Below, piece after piece: positions 36,043 through 46,516 of a stretch of DNA of 64,000 nucleotides (position 1 is the stretch's first letter; each line of letters starts with the position of its first letter). The notes under the pieces are model-generated. The model worked only from the letters and a program-made list of their open reading frames with translations. It searched no databases and was not told where the DNA came from. Origin of the DNA: Bretschneidera sinensis (Eukaryota > Streptophyta > Magnoliopsida > Brassicales > Akaniaceae); the NCBI GenBank assembly GCA_023935145.1, contig CM043699.1:141094036-141158035 (forward strand), written 5' to 3'. Both the position numbers and the translations under genes were made by a program.

Positions 36043-37849
36043 ATGGGTGTTTCATCCAGCGAAGGGGTTGCTTCTCGTGAAGCGACTTCTGGGGGTGGAG
36101 GCCGGGCCTTAGTCCCGTACACGAGAGACAAAGAGGAGGGGCAAGGGTCCGAATCATCAGAGGGAGATGAGGACCTGGCCCTTGCATCTATCAGGGATGA
36201 GGCCCGAGACACAGAGAGAGAGGAATGGGTGTTTGAAGCGAACACTGTTCCTAGCACTGTGGCGGGATCCAACTTTTTAAGGATGAGGGTCAAATATAGG
36301 ATCCCCATGGATTTTAACATGAGGGCCCCCTAGGGTGGAGAGAGGGCTTGCGATGTCCTGTCCAGTCGGTAACCGTATGAGTTGTGCCTCTACGAGCATC
36401 AGCTTAAGGCGGGGCTCAGGCTTCCTCTCCACCCGTTCCTTTACTTAATACTTAGATACTTCGGTATTGTGTTAAGCTAGCTGGTGCCCAATTCGGTTTG
36501 ACTAATTTTGACATTCATTGCTGTGTGCCAGGAGGTGGGGGGTGATGAACATAAACGTGTTCAAAGCCCATTTTCAGCTAGCCCGGTTAGGCCACTCGGG
36601 CTGGGTCATCGTCAGTTTGAGGTGGGGGAAGAGCGTTCTAAAGGAGAAGCCTTCCTCAATCAAGGGATGGAAGGGGGGTTCTTCTTTGTCCAATCTGCCG
36701 AAAGTTTCGACATTCCCCTCACTTGGGGCCTGGAGTGTGTTGGCAAATGCAAGAGGCCACACCTCTCCCTTCGTGAGGAGGAAACTCTGAGGGCAATGCT
36801 GGCCGCGCCCTTGGAGATCGATGTTCTTGGAGATAATGAGGAACTCCACAGGCGCGGCCTGTGCCCTCCTCGCCTTCCCTCGCGCCTCTTTTATGGTAGT
36901 CGCTGGCTCGTCGACTTATAGGAATTTTTATTTACTTTTTTTCAAGTTTTTAATGCCCTTTCTTTTTGTGCAGACATGGAGATGGAGACGATGGCCAAGT
37001 AGCTGGCTCGCGAGAAGAAGAGGGCAGCCGAAGCTAGCGGTTCTGGGCAGAAAAAGAGGGCTAGGGTTCCGATCGTGGCTCCGATTTCGGTGGATAGCCC
37101 TCCCAGGCCTTCGGTGGATCCTTCTCCTTTAGTGGCTCCCTTGCCTAGGGAAGGATCTGAGATGGCTCATCCTTTCACTCCTCGGTGGGCTATGAGGTTG
37201 GATAACTCGGTGTTTGCCAGCACCAAGGTCACTCGAGAGCATTTGGTGCTAGGGATCCCTCCCCGCGATAAGGTAGAGATTCTGTCGAAGCCCTTTAAGT
37301 TGCTCTGTTCAGCGGCGGAGGTTGCTTCCTCTCAAGCCGGGGTTCTTCATCGGATGCTTTCCCGTCGTGCCTTGGAGATGGCGGACCGCTTGTCCAAGAC
37401 CGAGCTTAAGCTGAAGGAGTCTGAGAAAAAGCTGAAGGAGTCTGAGGACATTGCCCATAACCTGACCATTTCCCTCGAGACATCAGAGAGGGAGAGGGAA
37501 GAGGCAATTTTTGACAGGGATCATCACCGTCGGACTGCAGAGGTCCTAAGAGAGGAGCTAGATGAAGTTCGACGTCGTTCCGCAGAAAAAGAGGCTTCTT
37601 TGACGAAGGAAGGGGCAGTTCAGTACCTCGAAGGTTTCGAGGAGGGTAACGCTCCTTTTCCCGGGGTTGGATTTCTCAGGTCTCGATCTGGCGAGCGACT
37701 CCGAAGCCTCTAGTGCGGATTCTTCAGGAGGAGAAGATGGTGCAACTGTTCAGGCTGGGGGTCAGGATGGCCCAGGTAAAGCCTTGCCTGCCCCAAGTGG
37801 CGAGGTGGGGGAAACGCAAGCTGGAAGGGAAAGCGAGGCCCAATCCTAA
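36043..37849 (+). pseudogene. Antisense ORF of the Tat element: 'putative gypsy type transposon' family (broken)
   Basis: It starts MGVSSSEGVASREATSGGGG with an acidic low-complexity N-terminus. It then gives YRIPMDFNMRAP and the hallmark LCLYEHQLKAGLRLPLHPFL, followed by VFKAHFQLARLGHSGW and SIKGWKGGFFFV. This is the order of the plant domain catalogued as 'putative gypsy type transposon' (Transposase_28). The C-terminal third (37,075-37,690) is a Glu/Lys/Arg-rich predicted coiled coil, then a Ser/Asp/Glu-rich tail (DFSGLDLASDSEASS). TAG, TAA and TGA codons interrupt the domain at about 36,331, 36,373, 36,475 and 36,496. Frameshifts occur near 36,545, 36,665 and 37,655, and a stop lies at 37,000. 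Some gaps could be introns (for example 36,925-36,973). It runs opposite to gag-pol, as in Retand/Grande-type elements. Its function is unknown. Confidence 0.75.
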
Positions 37850-38002
37850 GCTAACTGCGAGGTTTTCGGGGCCTCGATTGTACCCAAATAGTTCTTTGTA
37901 CCAAAGGCCAACAGTGTCTTCTCTTTGTACATCTCTTCCTATGAATGAAGTAAAGAAGTTTCGGAATTTCAAATTCTTTATTGATTTTTGTGCTTTTACA
38001 TT
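37850..38002 (+). other. 3'-end region of the antisense ORF, convergent with integrase
   Basis: T-rich sequence with GAATGAAGTAAAGAAG and TTCTTTATTGATTTTTG lies between the last codons of the antisense ORF and the integrase stop on the other strand. This is the likely polyadenylation region of the antisense transcript, with only about 150 bp between the two convergent reading frames. Confidence 0.4.
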
Positions 38003-39343
38003 TTATTGGTAGAATCTACGGAGGTTCTCCGTGTTCCTGGTGCGGGGAACGGGCTTCCCTTCCATGTTTTCTAGCTCATAGGTACCTATCCTGCAGATCC
38101 TTCGAACCCTGTAAGGTCCTTCCCAATTCGAGACCAACTTACCCGTGTGTCGGGGGCGTGAGACTTCACTCTTTCGGAGGACGAGGTCATTAAGTTTGAA
38201 GTGTTTGTTCCGTATTCGGGAGTTATAGTACCGAGCGGCCCTTTGCTGATAGTTTGCGAGGCGAACTTGGGCTTTGTCTCTGGCTTCTTCAACTAGATCT
38301 AAGTTCATTTTTAACCCTTCTTCGTTGCTGCTTGGCTCAAAACACTGTACTCGGAGTGATGGGACCCCGATTTCGAGAGGAATGATGGCTTCTGAGCCGT
38401 ATGTCATGAAAAAGGGGGTTTCGCTTGTTGGCGTTCGGGCCGTTGTTCGATAGGCCCAAAGGATGTTATGGAGCTGTTCTACCCAACGATTGTCCATCTC
38501 GTTGAGTCTCTTCCTGATTCCTTGGAGGAGCATCTTGTTGGTTACTTCAGCCTGGCCATTGGCTTGCGGGTACCCCACAGGGGAGAACCGATGGTCAATA
38601 TGGAGGTCGTCGCAAAATGTTTTGAATCAAGAGCTGTCGAACTGCTTTCCATTGTCGGTGATCAGCACGCGAGGGATCTCGAAGTGGCATACTATCGACT
38701 TCCAGAAGAAGTTCCTGGTTTGGTGATCCGTGATGCTTGCCAATGGCTTGGCCTCGACCTATTTGGTGAAGTAGTCAATGGCCACGATAAGCTGCTTCTT
38801 CTTCCCAACAGACGTTGGGAATGGGCCCAGGAGATCCATCCCCCACATGGCGAAGGGGAGGGGACTAGTGATGGAGACGAGGGGGTTAGCAGGTCGATGC
38901 GATGTCGGAGACCATCGCTGACAATTTTCACATTTCTTGACCAAACTTGCCACGTTATCTTTTACCGTGGGCCAGTAGTACCCCTGGCGGAGGATTTTGA
39001 AGGCTAAGGCCCGAGCCCCAAGGTGGTTTCCGCATATCCCTTCGTGGACCTCTCGGAGTGCATAGTCTGCCTCTCCGGGTCCGAGGCATCGTAGATACGG
39101 TGTAATTAGACCACTTTTGTATAATTTCCCTTCCATAAGGGTGTAACGCGAGGCACGGGATATCACTTTTCTGGCTTGTTCCTTGGGTTCAGGCACGGTG
39201 CCGTCTTTTAGATACTTGAGAATCGGGTCCATCCACGAGGGTCCTTCTTCCACTGGCAGGACCAGGGCTTCATATATACTTGGGGCAGGGAGAGTTTCCT
39301 GATAGACAGCTCGACTAGGCACCAATTGTTGAGAGGAGGCCAA
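38003..39343 (-). pseudogene. Integrase of the Tat-lineage element (one nonsense codon)
   Basis: Read leftward, an HHCC zinc-binding module (HEGICGNHLGARALAFKILR, then CENCQR) is followed by the DDE core: MDLLGPFP (first Asp), ITDNGKQF (second Asp) and GQAEVTNK (catalytic Glu). The C-terminal part (EGPYRVRRI...TYELENM.G) ends NTENLRRFYQ, a normal Ty3/gypsy integrase terminus. A single TAG at 38,757-38,759, after AIDYFTK and before VEAKPL, replaces the usual Trp codon. The frame is otherwise continuous across the stop. Confidence 0.9.
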
Positions 39344-39344
39344 A

Positions 39345-39795
39345 TTAGCCAGGGCATCTGCCTTGGAGTTTTCGGCTCGGGGAATCTGAGTTATCTGAAA
39401 TGTTTTGAACAGGGTAACCGACTCCTTCCTTTTTTGGAGATATCGGGAGAGCTTCTCGCCCCTGGCCTTGAATTCTCCCTACACCTGGCTTACCACTAGC
39501 TGAGAGTCGCTGAACACCTCTAGTACTTCTACTGCTAGTGCCTTGGCTAACCTCAGTCCAGCCAGAATGGCTTCATATTCTGCTTCATTATTGGAGGCCT
39601 TGAATCCGAACCTCAACGCATATTCAATGGCGAAACCCTCCGGGCTGCAGAGGATGAGTCTTGCCCCACTCCCTAGTGAATTTGAGGATCCATCCACATG
39701 GAGACTCCATCCCAGAGGGGGACCGTCGTTTAGATGTGCTTCTGGTTTGTCCGGAATTATGAGCAAAGTTGTCTCCACGATAAAGTCGGCGAGGG
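39345..39795 (-). pseudogene. Second (archaeal-type) RNase H of the Tat-lineage element
   Basis: Reading leftward from the nested insertion: ALADFIVE, then LHVDGSSNSLGSGARLIL (Asp), ASNNEAEYEAILAGLRLAKA (Glu), VFSDSQLVVSQV (Asp), and ADALANLAS with the last Asp. This is the extra RNase H characteristic of the Tat clade, located between the conventional RNase H and integrase. A TAG at 39,479-39,481 interrupts SQV-GEF. The 5' part of the domain is separated from it by the nested element at 39,801-48,548; the words KAQ and ALADF rejoin when that insert is removed. Confidence 0.85.
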
Positions 39796-39800
39796 CTTGG

Positions 39801-41810
39801 TGATGAGAGTCATAAAATGCATCTAAACAATACTTAATTGTTAACACTTTAGGGTTAATCTCGGTCGTAATCGCACTTTTACATGTTGATAACTCTAAAG
39901 TGTTATTCATAAATCATTGACTTAATTCGATCCATTTTCAGGTGCGTTGAGTACAAAAGAGATGATAAAGCGATCCATGTTTAAAGCGCCAAAAGATCTT
40001 GGGTGTCGGTGCTCGTTTTTGTCCAAGGTTTAGACATTTCCAAAAATGATCTAAAGATGATTAAAAGTCTAAACCAAGGTTGGAGCAATAAAGTACATTG
40101 AGTTAAAAGACTGCACACAAGTGTGTGCATCACTTTGGAACAAGTTAAGGGTAGGCACACTAGTGTGTGCACTTCTGCATACAAGCTGAAGGAGTTTCAC
40201 TAAATTGCCAGAATTTCCCGTACAGATCAATCATCTTTGCAGATTAAAACGTATTGATGTAGGAAGAACCAGGAGATGAGCCATATATGCTTAGAAAGAT
40301 CCGGAAGTCTATTTTCTGGAGAATTTTACGGTTCGAAAAAAGGATTTTTCTAGTGAAAGTTATGGCAGTTTTAGCGGAAACAGTTCAGGCCTCCAGAACA
40401 AAGCCCAACGCCTCACCTCTCACTGTCCAGCGCCCCAGCGCCCAGGAAAACAAGAGTGAGCGCCTAGGCGCCCAGGCAAACAAGAGAGCGCCTAGGCACC
40501 CATGAACCAGCGCCTAGGCGCCCAGGCAAACAAGAGGAGCGCCTAGGCGCCCATGAACCAGCGCTGCGCCCCTCAGCCATCAGCGCCGCGCCCCTCGCCA
40601 ACTAACGCTGCACCTTTACTTTCCAGCGCCCAGGTGCACACTTGGACACATGCACATGCTGCTGGACCCACCTTCACATTCCAGCCTTCACTTTCCAGCG
40701 CCCAGGCGCACGCTCAGACAAAGCCAGCAGCGCGCACATGCTGCTGGACCACCTTCACGTTCCAGCCTTCACTTTCCAGCAGTGCGCACATGGACTCCAA
40801 TTCAGACTCAAATTAAGAAAAGCAAAGACAGCTCTCCCTCAGCAGTGCGCACATGGACTCCAATTCAGACTCAAATTAAGAAAAGCAAAGACAGCTCTCC
40901 CTCGTGGGCTATAAATATATGCTTAAGGTTTGCAGCCGGGGGAGAGCTCGAGGAGAAAAACAAAGACAGTTTTTGATAGATACAAATTAGAGAAGTTTTT
41001 AGCATTTTGTTTAAGTTTTCATGAGTTGGAAATCAAGGAGAGAACATCCACATTGTTCTTCCACCTTGAGTTTCATGGCTAACTAATCATCAAACAAGGG
41101 AAAGGGATGAATCCTTAGGGTTTTATTGTTCCTTATTTCCTGTTCTTGATTCATTTGTATGGACTTATTGTTAAAACGTTGTCTATGATTTACTCTTTGA
41201 TTAATTAAGAAGGATTTGAGTTCATGTGATAGCTGTATTCTATATTCTTCTTCTTTTAGTTTCTCTCAATCCGGTGATTGCATCCTTCTACTCCACATAA
41301 GTCTAGTCAAGCTTTTCTTATGTCAAGTTGTTTGGATGTAATTGATTTCGGTATATTTATCTTATAGATCGGCCATTACTGTGATATCATTATTGCAATA
41401 TATTGTCGTTTCTTGCTAATCTATAAGATAAATCATGTGTGCTTGAATTGAAATCAAAGAGTAATTTGTAGCAATTATATTAGAGATATAAATGTGCTTG
41501 ATTGAATACTTTCCGATTGCCTGTTTAGGATGTGAAACTTGCAATCGAGATAAAAATTTGAATCAAGAGTGGAAATAGGGAACGAACCTAAGGAGGATTC
41601 CCGGAACCTTGTTATTTCTTATTTATATTCTTTGTTATATTCGCACAATTCTTTTACACAATATTGCATTATCAAAACTCATATTCTCTCATCTAATCAT
41701 TATCGTTAGTGTTAAAGTTTACACCTTCTTTCGTAATTAACTTGTTTCCCTGTGGAATCGACACCCCAAAACTATACTACAATAACCGCGTTATGTTTTG
41801 GGCGTAATCA
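39801..41810 (+). repeat. 5' LTR of the nested Athila-like element (2,010 bp)
   Basis: It starts TGATGAGAGTC and ends GGGCGTAATCA. A TATA box (TATAAATATA, 40,910-40,919) lies downstream of GC-rich minisatellite units (GCGCCTAGGCGCCC) at about 40,455-40,560 and of a perfect 63-bp duplication (40,778-40,903). R and U5 follow. The 3' half is AT-rich. Confidence 0.93.
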
Positions 41811-41815
41811 AATTT

Positions 41816-41833
41816 TGGCGCCGTTGCCGGGGA
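41816..41833 (+). other. Primer binding site of the nested element
   Basis: TGGCGCCGTTGCCGGGGA lies five bases after the 5' LTR. It is the widely seen plant Ty3/gypsy PBS complementary to the 3' end of tRNA-Asp, usual for Athila-type elements. Confidence 0.85.
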
Positions 41834-41879
41834 AACGCGCTTAAGTACAAAGGAAGCTTGTCAACTTTAAGTAAAAATA

Positions 41880-42085
41880 AAAAAAAAATATTAAGAAAAA
41901 AAAATCGTAAATATTTTTCTTTTCAGCACTTTGTAAACACTGTAATATTGTTCCTTTACTTTTATTTATTTATTTATGTATTTATTTTAATTTTCTTTTA
42001 TTATTCTGTTTTATTTATCTGTTTATTATTCTGTTTTATTTATTTATTTATTTATTAATTATTTATTATTCTGTTTTACATATTT
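41880..42085 (+). repeat. A-rich then (TTTA)n low-complexity leader of the nested element
   Basis: A-rich runs are followed by many TTTATTTA-type repeats with interspersed TTCTGTTTTA. They lie in the untranslated leader between PBS and the Gag start codon. An open frame through it (41,798-42,058) is a by-product of the simple repeat. Confidence 0.7.
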
Positions 42086-42111
42086 TATTTCCCCTCTAAA
42101 TTAATTGGTGC

Positions 42112-44757
42112 ATGGTTAAACCAAGAGATTCGCGAGGCAGATTCATTAGAGGACCCGAATTAGAGTCACCCTCTCCTTCCACGTCCGTTAGTGAAACCTC
42201 GCCTAGATCATACCATAGTGCACCCCCATCCGAGAATTTAGAGGATTTCGATAACATGGCCGGCAATCACAATGAAAATGTTGCTAGGACACTTAAAGAC
42301 TATTTGCACCCTAGCCGAACGGCCACACCCTCTTGTATCATGTTCCCCCCTAATGCCCCACAAGCTGAGTTTAAGCCGGGCATGATACAATTGCTACCAA
42401 CTTTCCATGGGTTTGAGAATGAAAGCCCCTACATCCACATTAGGGAATTCGAGGAAGTAGTAGCAACCTTCCAAAATAGGGCTGATATGGTGGACACTGT
42501 CAGACTCCGGTTTTTCCCTTTTTCACTTAAGGAAAAAGCCAAGACTTGGTTGTACTCATTAAGGCCTAGGTCTATTGGTAGTTGGGATGAGATGACCCGA
42601 GTTTTCTTCCAAAAACACTTCCCAACCCATAAGACCAACAACCTTAAGAGACAAATCTCAAACTTTGCACAAAAGGAGAGTGAAACCTTATATCAAGTTT
42701 GGGAACGTTTCAAGGACCTTTTAAATTCTTGTCCACACCATGGGTATGAAAGTTGGCGGGTAGTCAGCTATTTCTATGATGGACTCCTAAGTAGGGAGAG
42801 GCAATTCATAGAAATGATGTGTAATGGGGATTTTCTTCAAAAAGATCCCGATCAAGCCATAGATTTCCTAGATGACCTATCAGAAAAAGCCCACACTTGG
42901 ACAGGACCGAGTGCCATTGAAAGTACTAGGAGAAATCAACCCGCTGGAATCTACCAACTTAAGGAAGAGGACAGCCTTAAAGCCCGTTTAGAGGCCCTAA
43001 CTAAGGAAATTGAAGTTTTAAGAGCCAAAGATGCTAGAGCCCCCGAACCAGTTGCTAGGGTAGAGTCCCGTGAGCCTTGTTTCATGTGTAATGGGGTAGA
43101 TCATGTGCCTAGGGATTGTCCAACCTATTTTGAGATGAAAGGAGAGTGTAATGCTTTAGGTATATCCTCTAGCAAACCATACTCACCCTATTCTAACACC
43201 TATAATCCCGGTTGGAAGAATCACCCAAATTTTAATTGGAGACCCGATACACAACCCCCAGCCCAAACTAGCACCCGTTGGAGATCCGATATACAACCTC
43301 ATCCCCACTCTAGTACCCAATGGCAACCGGAAGCAACCTCATCTAATGAACCACAACAATCTTTACCTTTGGAAGATATGTTTAAGTCATTTCTGCAAGT
43401 ACATGCCAAGAGTGTGGAAGAACAAGGCAAGATAAATCAACGGGTGCTAGAAGAGAAAAAAGGGATCAAAGATGAGCAAAAGGAGATAAAAAGTCAACTC
43501 ACCAAGTTGACTAGTTTCTTGACAATTCAAGAGCAAGGTCGGTTCCCTTCACAGCCGCAACAAAATCCAAGGGGACAACATATGGCACAAACCTCTGATC
43601 CGAAAAATCAAAATATTAAAGAGGTTAACGCCATAATCACCCGCAGCGGTAAGAAAATTGATGGACCCACACTACCACCACACTTGATTCCTAATACTGT
43701 GGACAACAAGGATAAAGTGTCCAAGGAACAAGAGGCCCATGATGATTATTCTCCACCGGTGCCTTTCCCTCAAGCTCTCCTTAAACCTAAGGAGAGAAAT
43801 TCAGCACTAAAAGGCGAGATTCTTGAACAACTTCAGCATGTTAAGATTAACCTCCCTCTTCTTCATGTTATAAAACAGATTCCCAATTATGCTAAAGTCA
43901 TCAAGGATCTATGCACACTCAAGAGGATGCACAATGTTAAGAAGACTGCATTCTTAACGGAGCAAGCAAGTGCGGTAATTGATAGCACGACACCGCCCAA
44001 ATATAAAGATCCGGGCTGTCCAACAGTGGCTTGCCAAATTGGAAACAAATCTTGTGGCCAAGCATTGCTAGATTTGGGAGCTAGTGTGAACCTCATGCCA
44101 TACTCCATGTACTTGCAACTCGGTTTAGGTGAGATTAAACCAACCTCTGTGGTACTTCAACTAGCGGATAGATCGGTAAGAAAACCAAGAGGTATTGTAG
44201 AAGATATTTTGTTACAAATTGATAATTTCTATTATCCTGTTGACTTCTTGGTTTTAGATACTGTTTCTATGGTAAATACAGAGTCCAAAATTCCTTTGAT
44301 ACTTGGAAGACCATTCCTTGCCACTGCTAATGCCCTCATTAATTGTAGGAATGGCCTAATGACATTATCATTTGGAAATAGGACTTTAGAGGTAAATGTT
44401 TTCCGAATCTCAAGGCAGCCAATTGAAGAGGATGAGTGTTTCAACACTTATATGATTGATAAGCTTAATTTAGAGGATGAGAACATTGAAGATAATTCTA
44501 ACTCTTTGGAATTCCCTCCTAATAATTTAGAATTCAATGATTCTTCAATTTATCCCCATGCCGTTAACATTATTGATATTTGTGATAAGTCACAGGGATT
44601 TATTAAGAAATATGGGAAACCATGCTTTGAGGAGTTGCTTGAGAGAAGTCACATGGATGCGGGAATCAAATACCCTACTGCTGATTGTAAATGGGCAACA
44701 CCAAGAACACTTGAGCCATATGTGGTGGACTTTAAGTATTCCTTGCCAAAAGATTAA
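42112..44757 (+). CDS. Gag-protease polyprotein of the nested Athila-like element (881 aa, intact)
   Basis: A single open frame encodes the structural polyprotein. The N-terminus (MVKPRDSRGRFIRG) is basic and Ser/Pro-rich. A Retrotrans_gag domain follows at about residues 95-270 (FHGFENESPYIHIREFE, LRFFPFSLKEKAKTWLYSL, YQVWERFKDLLNSCPHHG). A CX2CX4HX4C zinc knuckle sits at 323-336 (CFMCNGVDHVPRDC). A Pro/Gln/Asn/Trp-rich linker and a charged helical segment come next. A retropepsin-like domain has its catalytic motif DLGAS at about 654 and the ILGRPFLATA flap/C-terminal motif about 80 residues on. The ORF ends soon after the protease with VDFKYSLPKD and has no RT. In the family, Gag forms virus-like particles and the protease processes it; reverse transcriptase and integrase must come from a relative. 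It starts at the first ATG after the leader. Confidence 0.9.
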   Translation: MVKPRDSRGRFIRGPELESPSPSTSVSETSPRSYHSAPPSENLEDFDNMAGNHNENVARTLKDYLHPSRTATPSCIMFPPNAPQAEFKPGMIQLLPTFHGFENESPYIHIREFEEVVATFQNRADMVDTVRLRFFPFSLKEKAKTWLYSLRPRSIGSWDEMTRVFFQKHFPTHKTNNLKRQISNFAQKESETLYQVWERFKDLLNSCPHHGYESWRVVSYFYDGLLSRERQFIEMMCNGDFLQKDPDQAIDFLDDLSEKAHTWTGPSAIESTRRNQPAGIYQLKEEDSLKARLEALTKEIEVLRAKDARAPEPVARVESREPCFMCNGVDHVPRDCPTYFEMKGECNALGISSSKPYSPYSNTYNPGWKNHPNFNWRPDTQPPAQTSTRWRSDIQPHPHSSTQWQPEATSSNEPQQSLPLEDMFKSFLQVHAKSVEEQGKINQRVLEEKKGIKDEQKEIKSQLTKLTSFLTIQEQGRFPSQPQQNPRGQHMAQTSDPKNQNIKEVNAIITRSGKKIDGPTLPPHLIPNTVDNKDKVSKEQEAHDDYSPPVPFPQALLKPKERNSALKGEILEQLQHVKINLPLLHVIKQIPNYAKVIKDLCTLKRMHNVKKTAFLTEQASAVIDSTTPPKYKDPGCPTVACQIGNKSCGQALLDLGASVNLMPYSMYLQLGLGEIKPTSVVLQLADRSVRKPRGIVEDILLQIDNFYYPVDFLVLDTVSMVNTESKIPLILGRPFLATANALINCRNGLMTLSFGNRTLEVNVFRISRQPIEEDECFNTYMIDKLNLEDENIEDNSNSLEFPPNNLEFNDSSIYPHAVNIIDICDKSQGFIKKYGKPCFEELLERSHMDAGIKYPTADCKWATPRTLEPYVVDFKYSLPKD

Positions 44758-46516
44758 CACTGAGGCCATTGAACCAGGGGCCTCATTTTCAGCACCACAA
44801 TGAGGCCATCAGTGACAGTGGTGCATCGTCTGGCTGAAGACGTAAAACTTAGCGCTCATGGGAGGCACCCCAAAGCATATCCTTTTTATTTGTTTATTTT
44901 TTTTTCTTCTTTTCTGTTCATAATTCTTTTTCGTGTTTATTATTAGTATTTTGCTGTTTTCCAGTTTTACTTTCGTGTTTCTTTTTCAGGGACAAATATG
45001 CAAAGCAATTCAAATGGTGGTGCACAATTTTTAGCTTCTGTGCACTTTTGGCCAACAAAGGGAGTTTCTTTTCCTTTTTCTTTCACATTGAGGTCAATGC
45101 AATGTTTAGGTTGGGGGTGGAGGAAACACATTTCTTTCCTTTTTCCATTGAACTGCTTGGTGTCACTTTCCTACGTTTTGTTTGTTAGGATAATAAAAAA
45201 ATAATAAAAAAAAGGGGGTTTGTTTTTTTTTTTTGCATGCTTTGTGTTAGCCTTGGAGTTATTCACATGTCAATGATATGACCTTAATTGAGATAGCATA
45301 TAGCACTTAGAAGAAATTAAATTTTGCTTCGGTTTGAAATTAATTTAAGTATCAATCTTGATTTGGTTAGAGACTCTAGCTTGTGGTAAGATTGTATGAT
45401 TAATCGTAAGCATTTAGAAAAGTTTTATGCGTGATTATTTTGTGAATATTTTTGCGGTCTCGGCAAGCTCTAGAACTTACTTGATAACCACTTGAGGCGA
45501 ATTCCTAGAATGCACATTATTTAGGATATGATATAGGCAATTTTTGAACCGTTTGAGCCTTTCAAACCTACCCTTGCGATATATATCACTAGTCACCTAT
45601 TTGAGCCTTTTTTTTCTTCTTGAAAACGAAGTTGAGCCTGGTTTCTTTTAAAAACCCATTCACTTACCCTTATAAGCCTAAAGAGAATATTCTTACCTCT
45701 CTCTTAAAAAGAATTTAACTATACACATGTTGTGAGAAGCACTTAAAATGAGTAAGGGTGGAAATATGAAAAAATATCACTACCACAACCCAAGTACATT
45801 AAAGGAGATAAGTTTGGGGTTGTGGAAAAGAAAGAAATGAAAAAGGAGGTGAATGGTCTTTTATGCCAAAATACAAAAGAAAAGAAAAACAAATGGTGAT
45901 TTGTTGAGAAGACAATCCTCGAAAAGAAAAATAAAAAAATAAAAATAAAAATGGTTGGAAGAGTTGGGTACTGAAGTAAGGTTATCCAGTGCTTAAAGAG
46001 CTATGTTCAAAACTAAGAGATTAAGTTCTTTTACTTGTGAATTCTTCCCATTCTTTCTTAGCCTTTACCTTAACCGAACGTTAGAAGCTTATTAAAGACC
46101 TATTGATCCAATGTAATGTGATTTTTCTACAATAGTGGAGAGTGGTTTGAAATGTAAGCTTATGGAGCTTGTTTTTTGTGATTGATGTCACGCGATTTAT
46201 TTTTAGAGGCCAAGACTTGTATTCATGAATATTGTGCATAAAATCATCCGGATGTTCAGATTAATGGATTGTGGTAAGATGGATGTTAAGAGTCAATAAC
46301 GATTTTAAGATTGATGTTTGAATTATTTTTGGATTTGAGTGAAATTTAATGATTCTATATGTTATATGTTACGCATGATTTTTGACACAAAGATTTTTGA
46401 ATCACTCTTGGTTAACACTAGCATTGTTGTATTTTGCATTAATTTCTAAATAAAGAACTCATTTCATGTCTTTCGCTTGAATTGCTAGGGACTAGCAATA
46501 AGCTAGTTGGGGGTTG
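44758..46516 (+). other. Non-coding 3' region of the nested element; pol is missing
   Basis: No RT, RNase H or integrase words appear in any frame. About 60 bp after the stop comes GACGTAAAACTTAGCGCTCA followed by TGGGAGGCACCCCAAAGC. This resembles the 'GACGTTAAAC..AGCGCT...GGGAGGCAACCC' block that in complete Athila-type elements follows the pol region. The pol domains therefore look deleted cleanly, with the downstream block kept. The rest is AT-rich, with short ORFs of no note. The G-rich tract AGTTGGGGGTTG abuts the 3' LTR and serves as the polypurine tract. Confidence 0.7.

Noticed and set aside
40287..40976. Several 70-108-codon ORFs in the LTRs of the nested element, repeated at 47,003-47,714
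   Set aside because: They fall in the promoter part of the LTR, arise from GC-rich tandem units and occur identically in both LTRs. No known LTR-encoded protein fits.
44758..46516. Hidden RT or integrase in the nested element
   Set aside because: All six frames were read for YVDD, DDE/HHCC or RNase H words; none appear, and the block that normally follows pol starts within about 60 bp of the Gag-protease stop.
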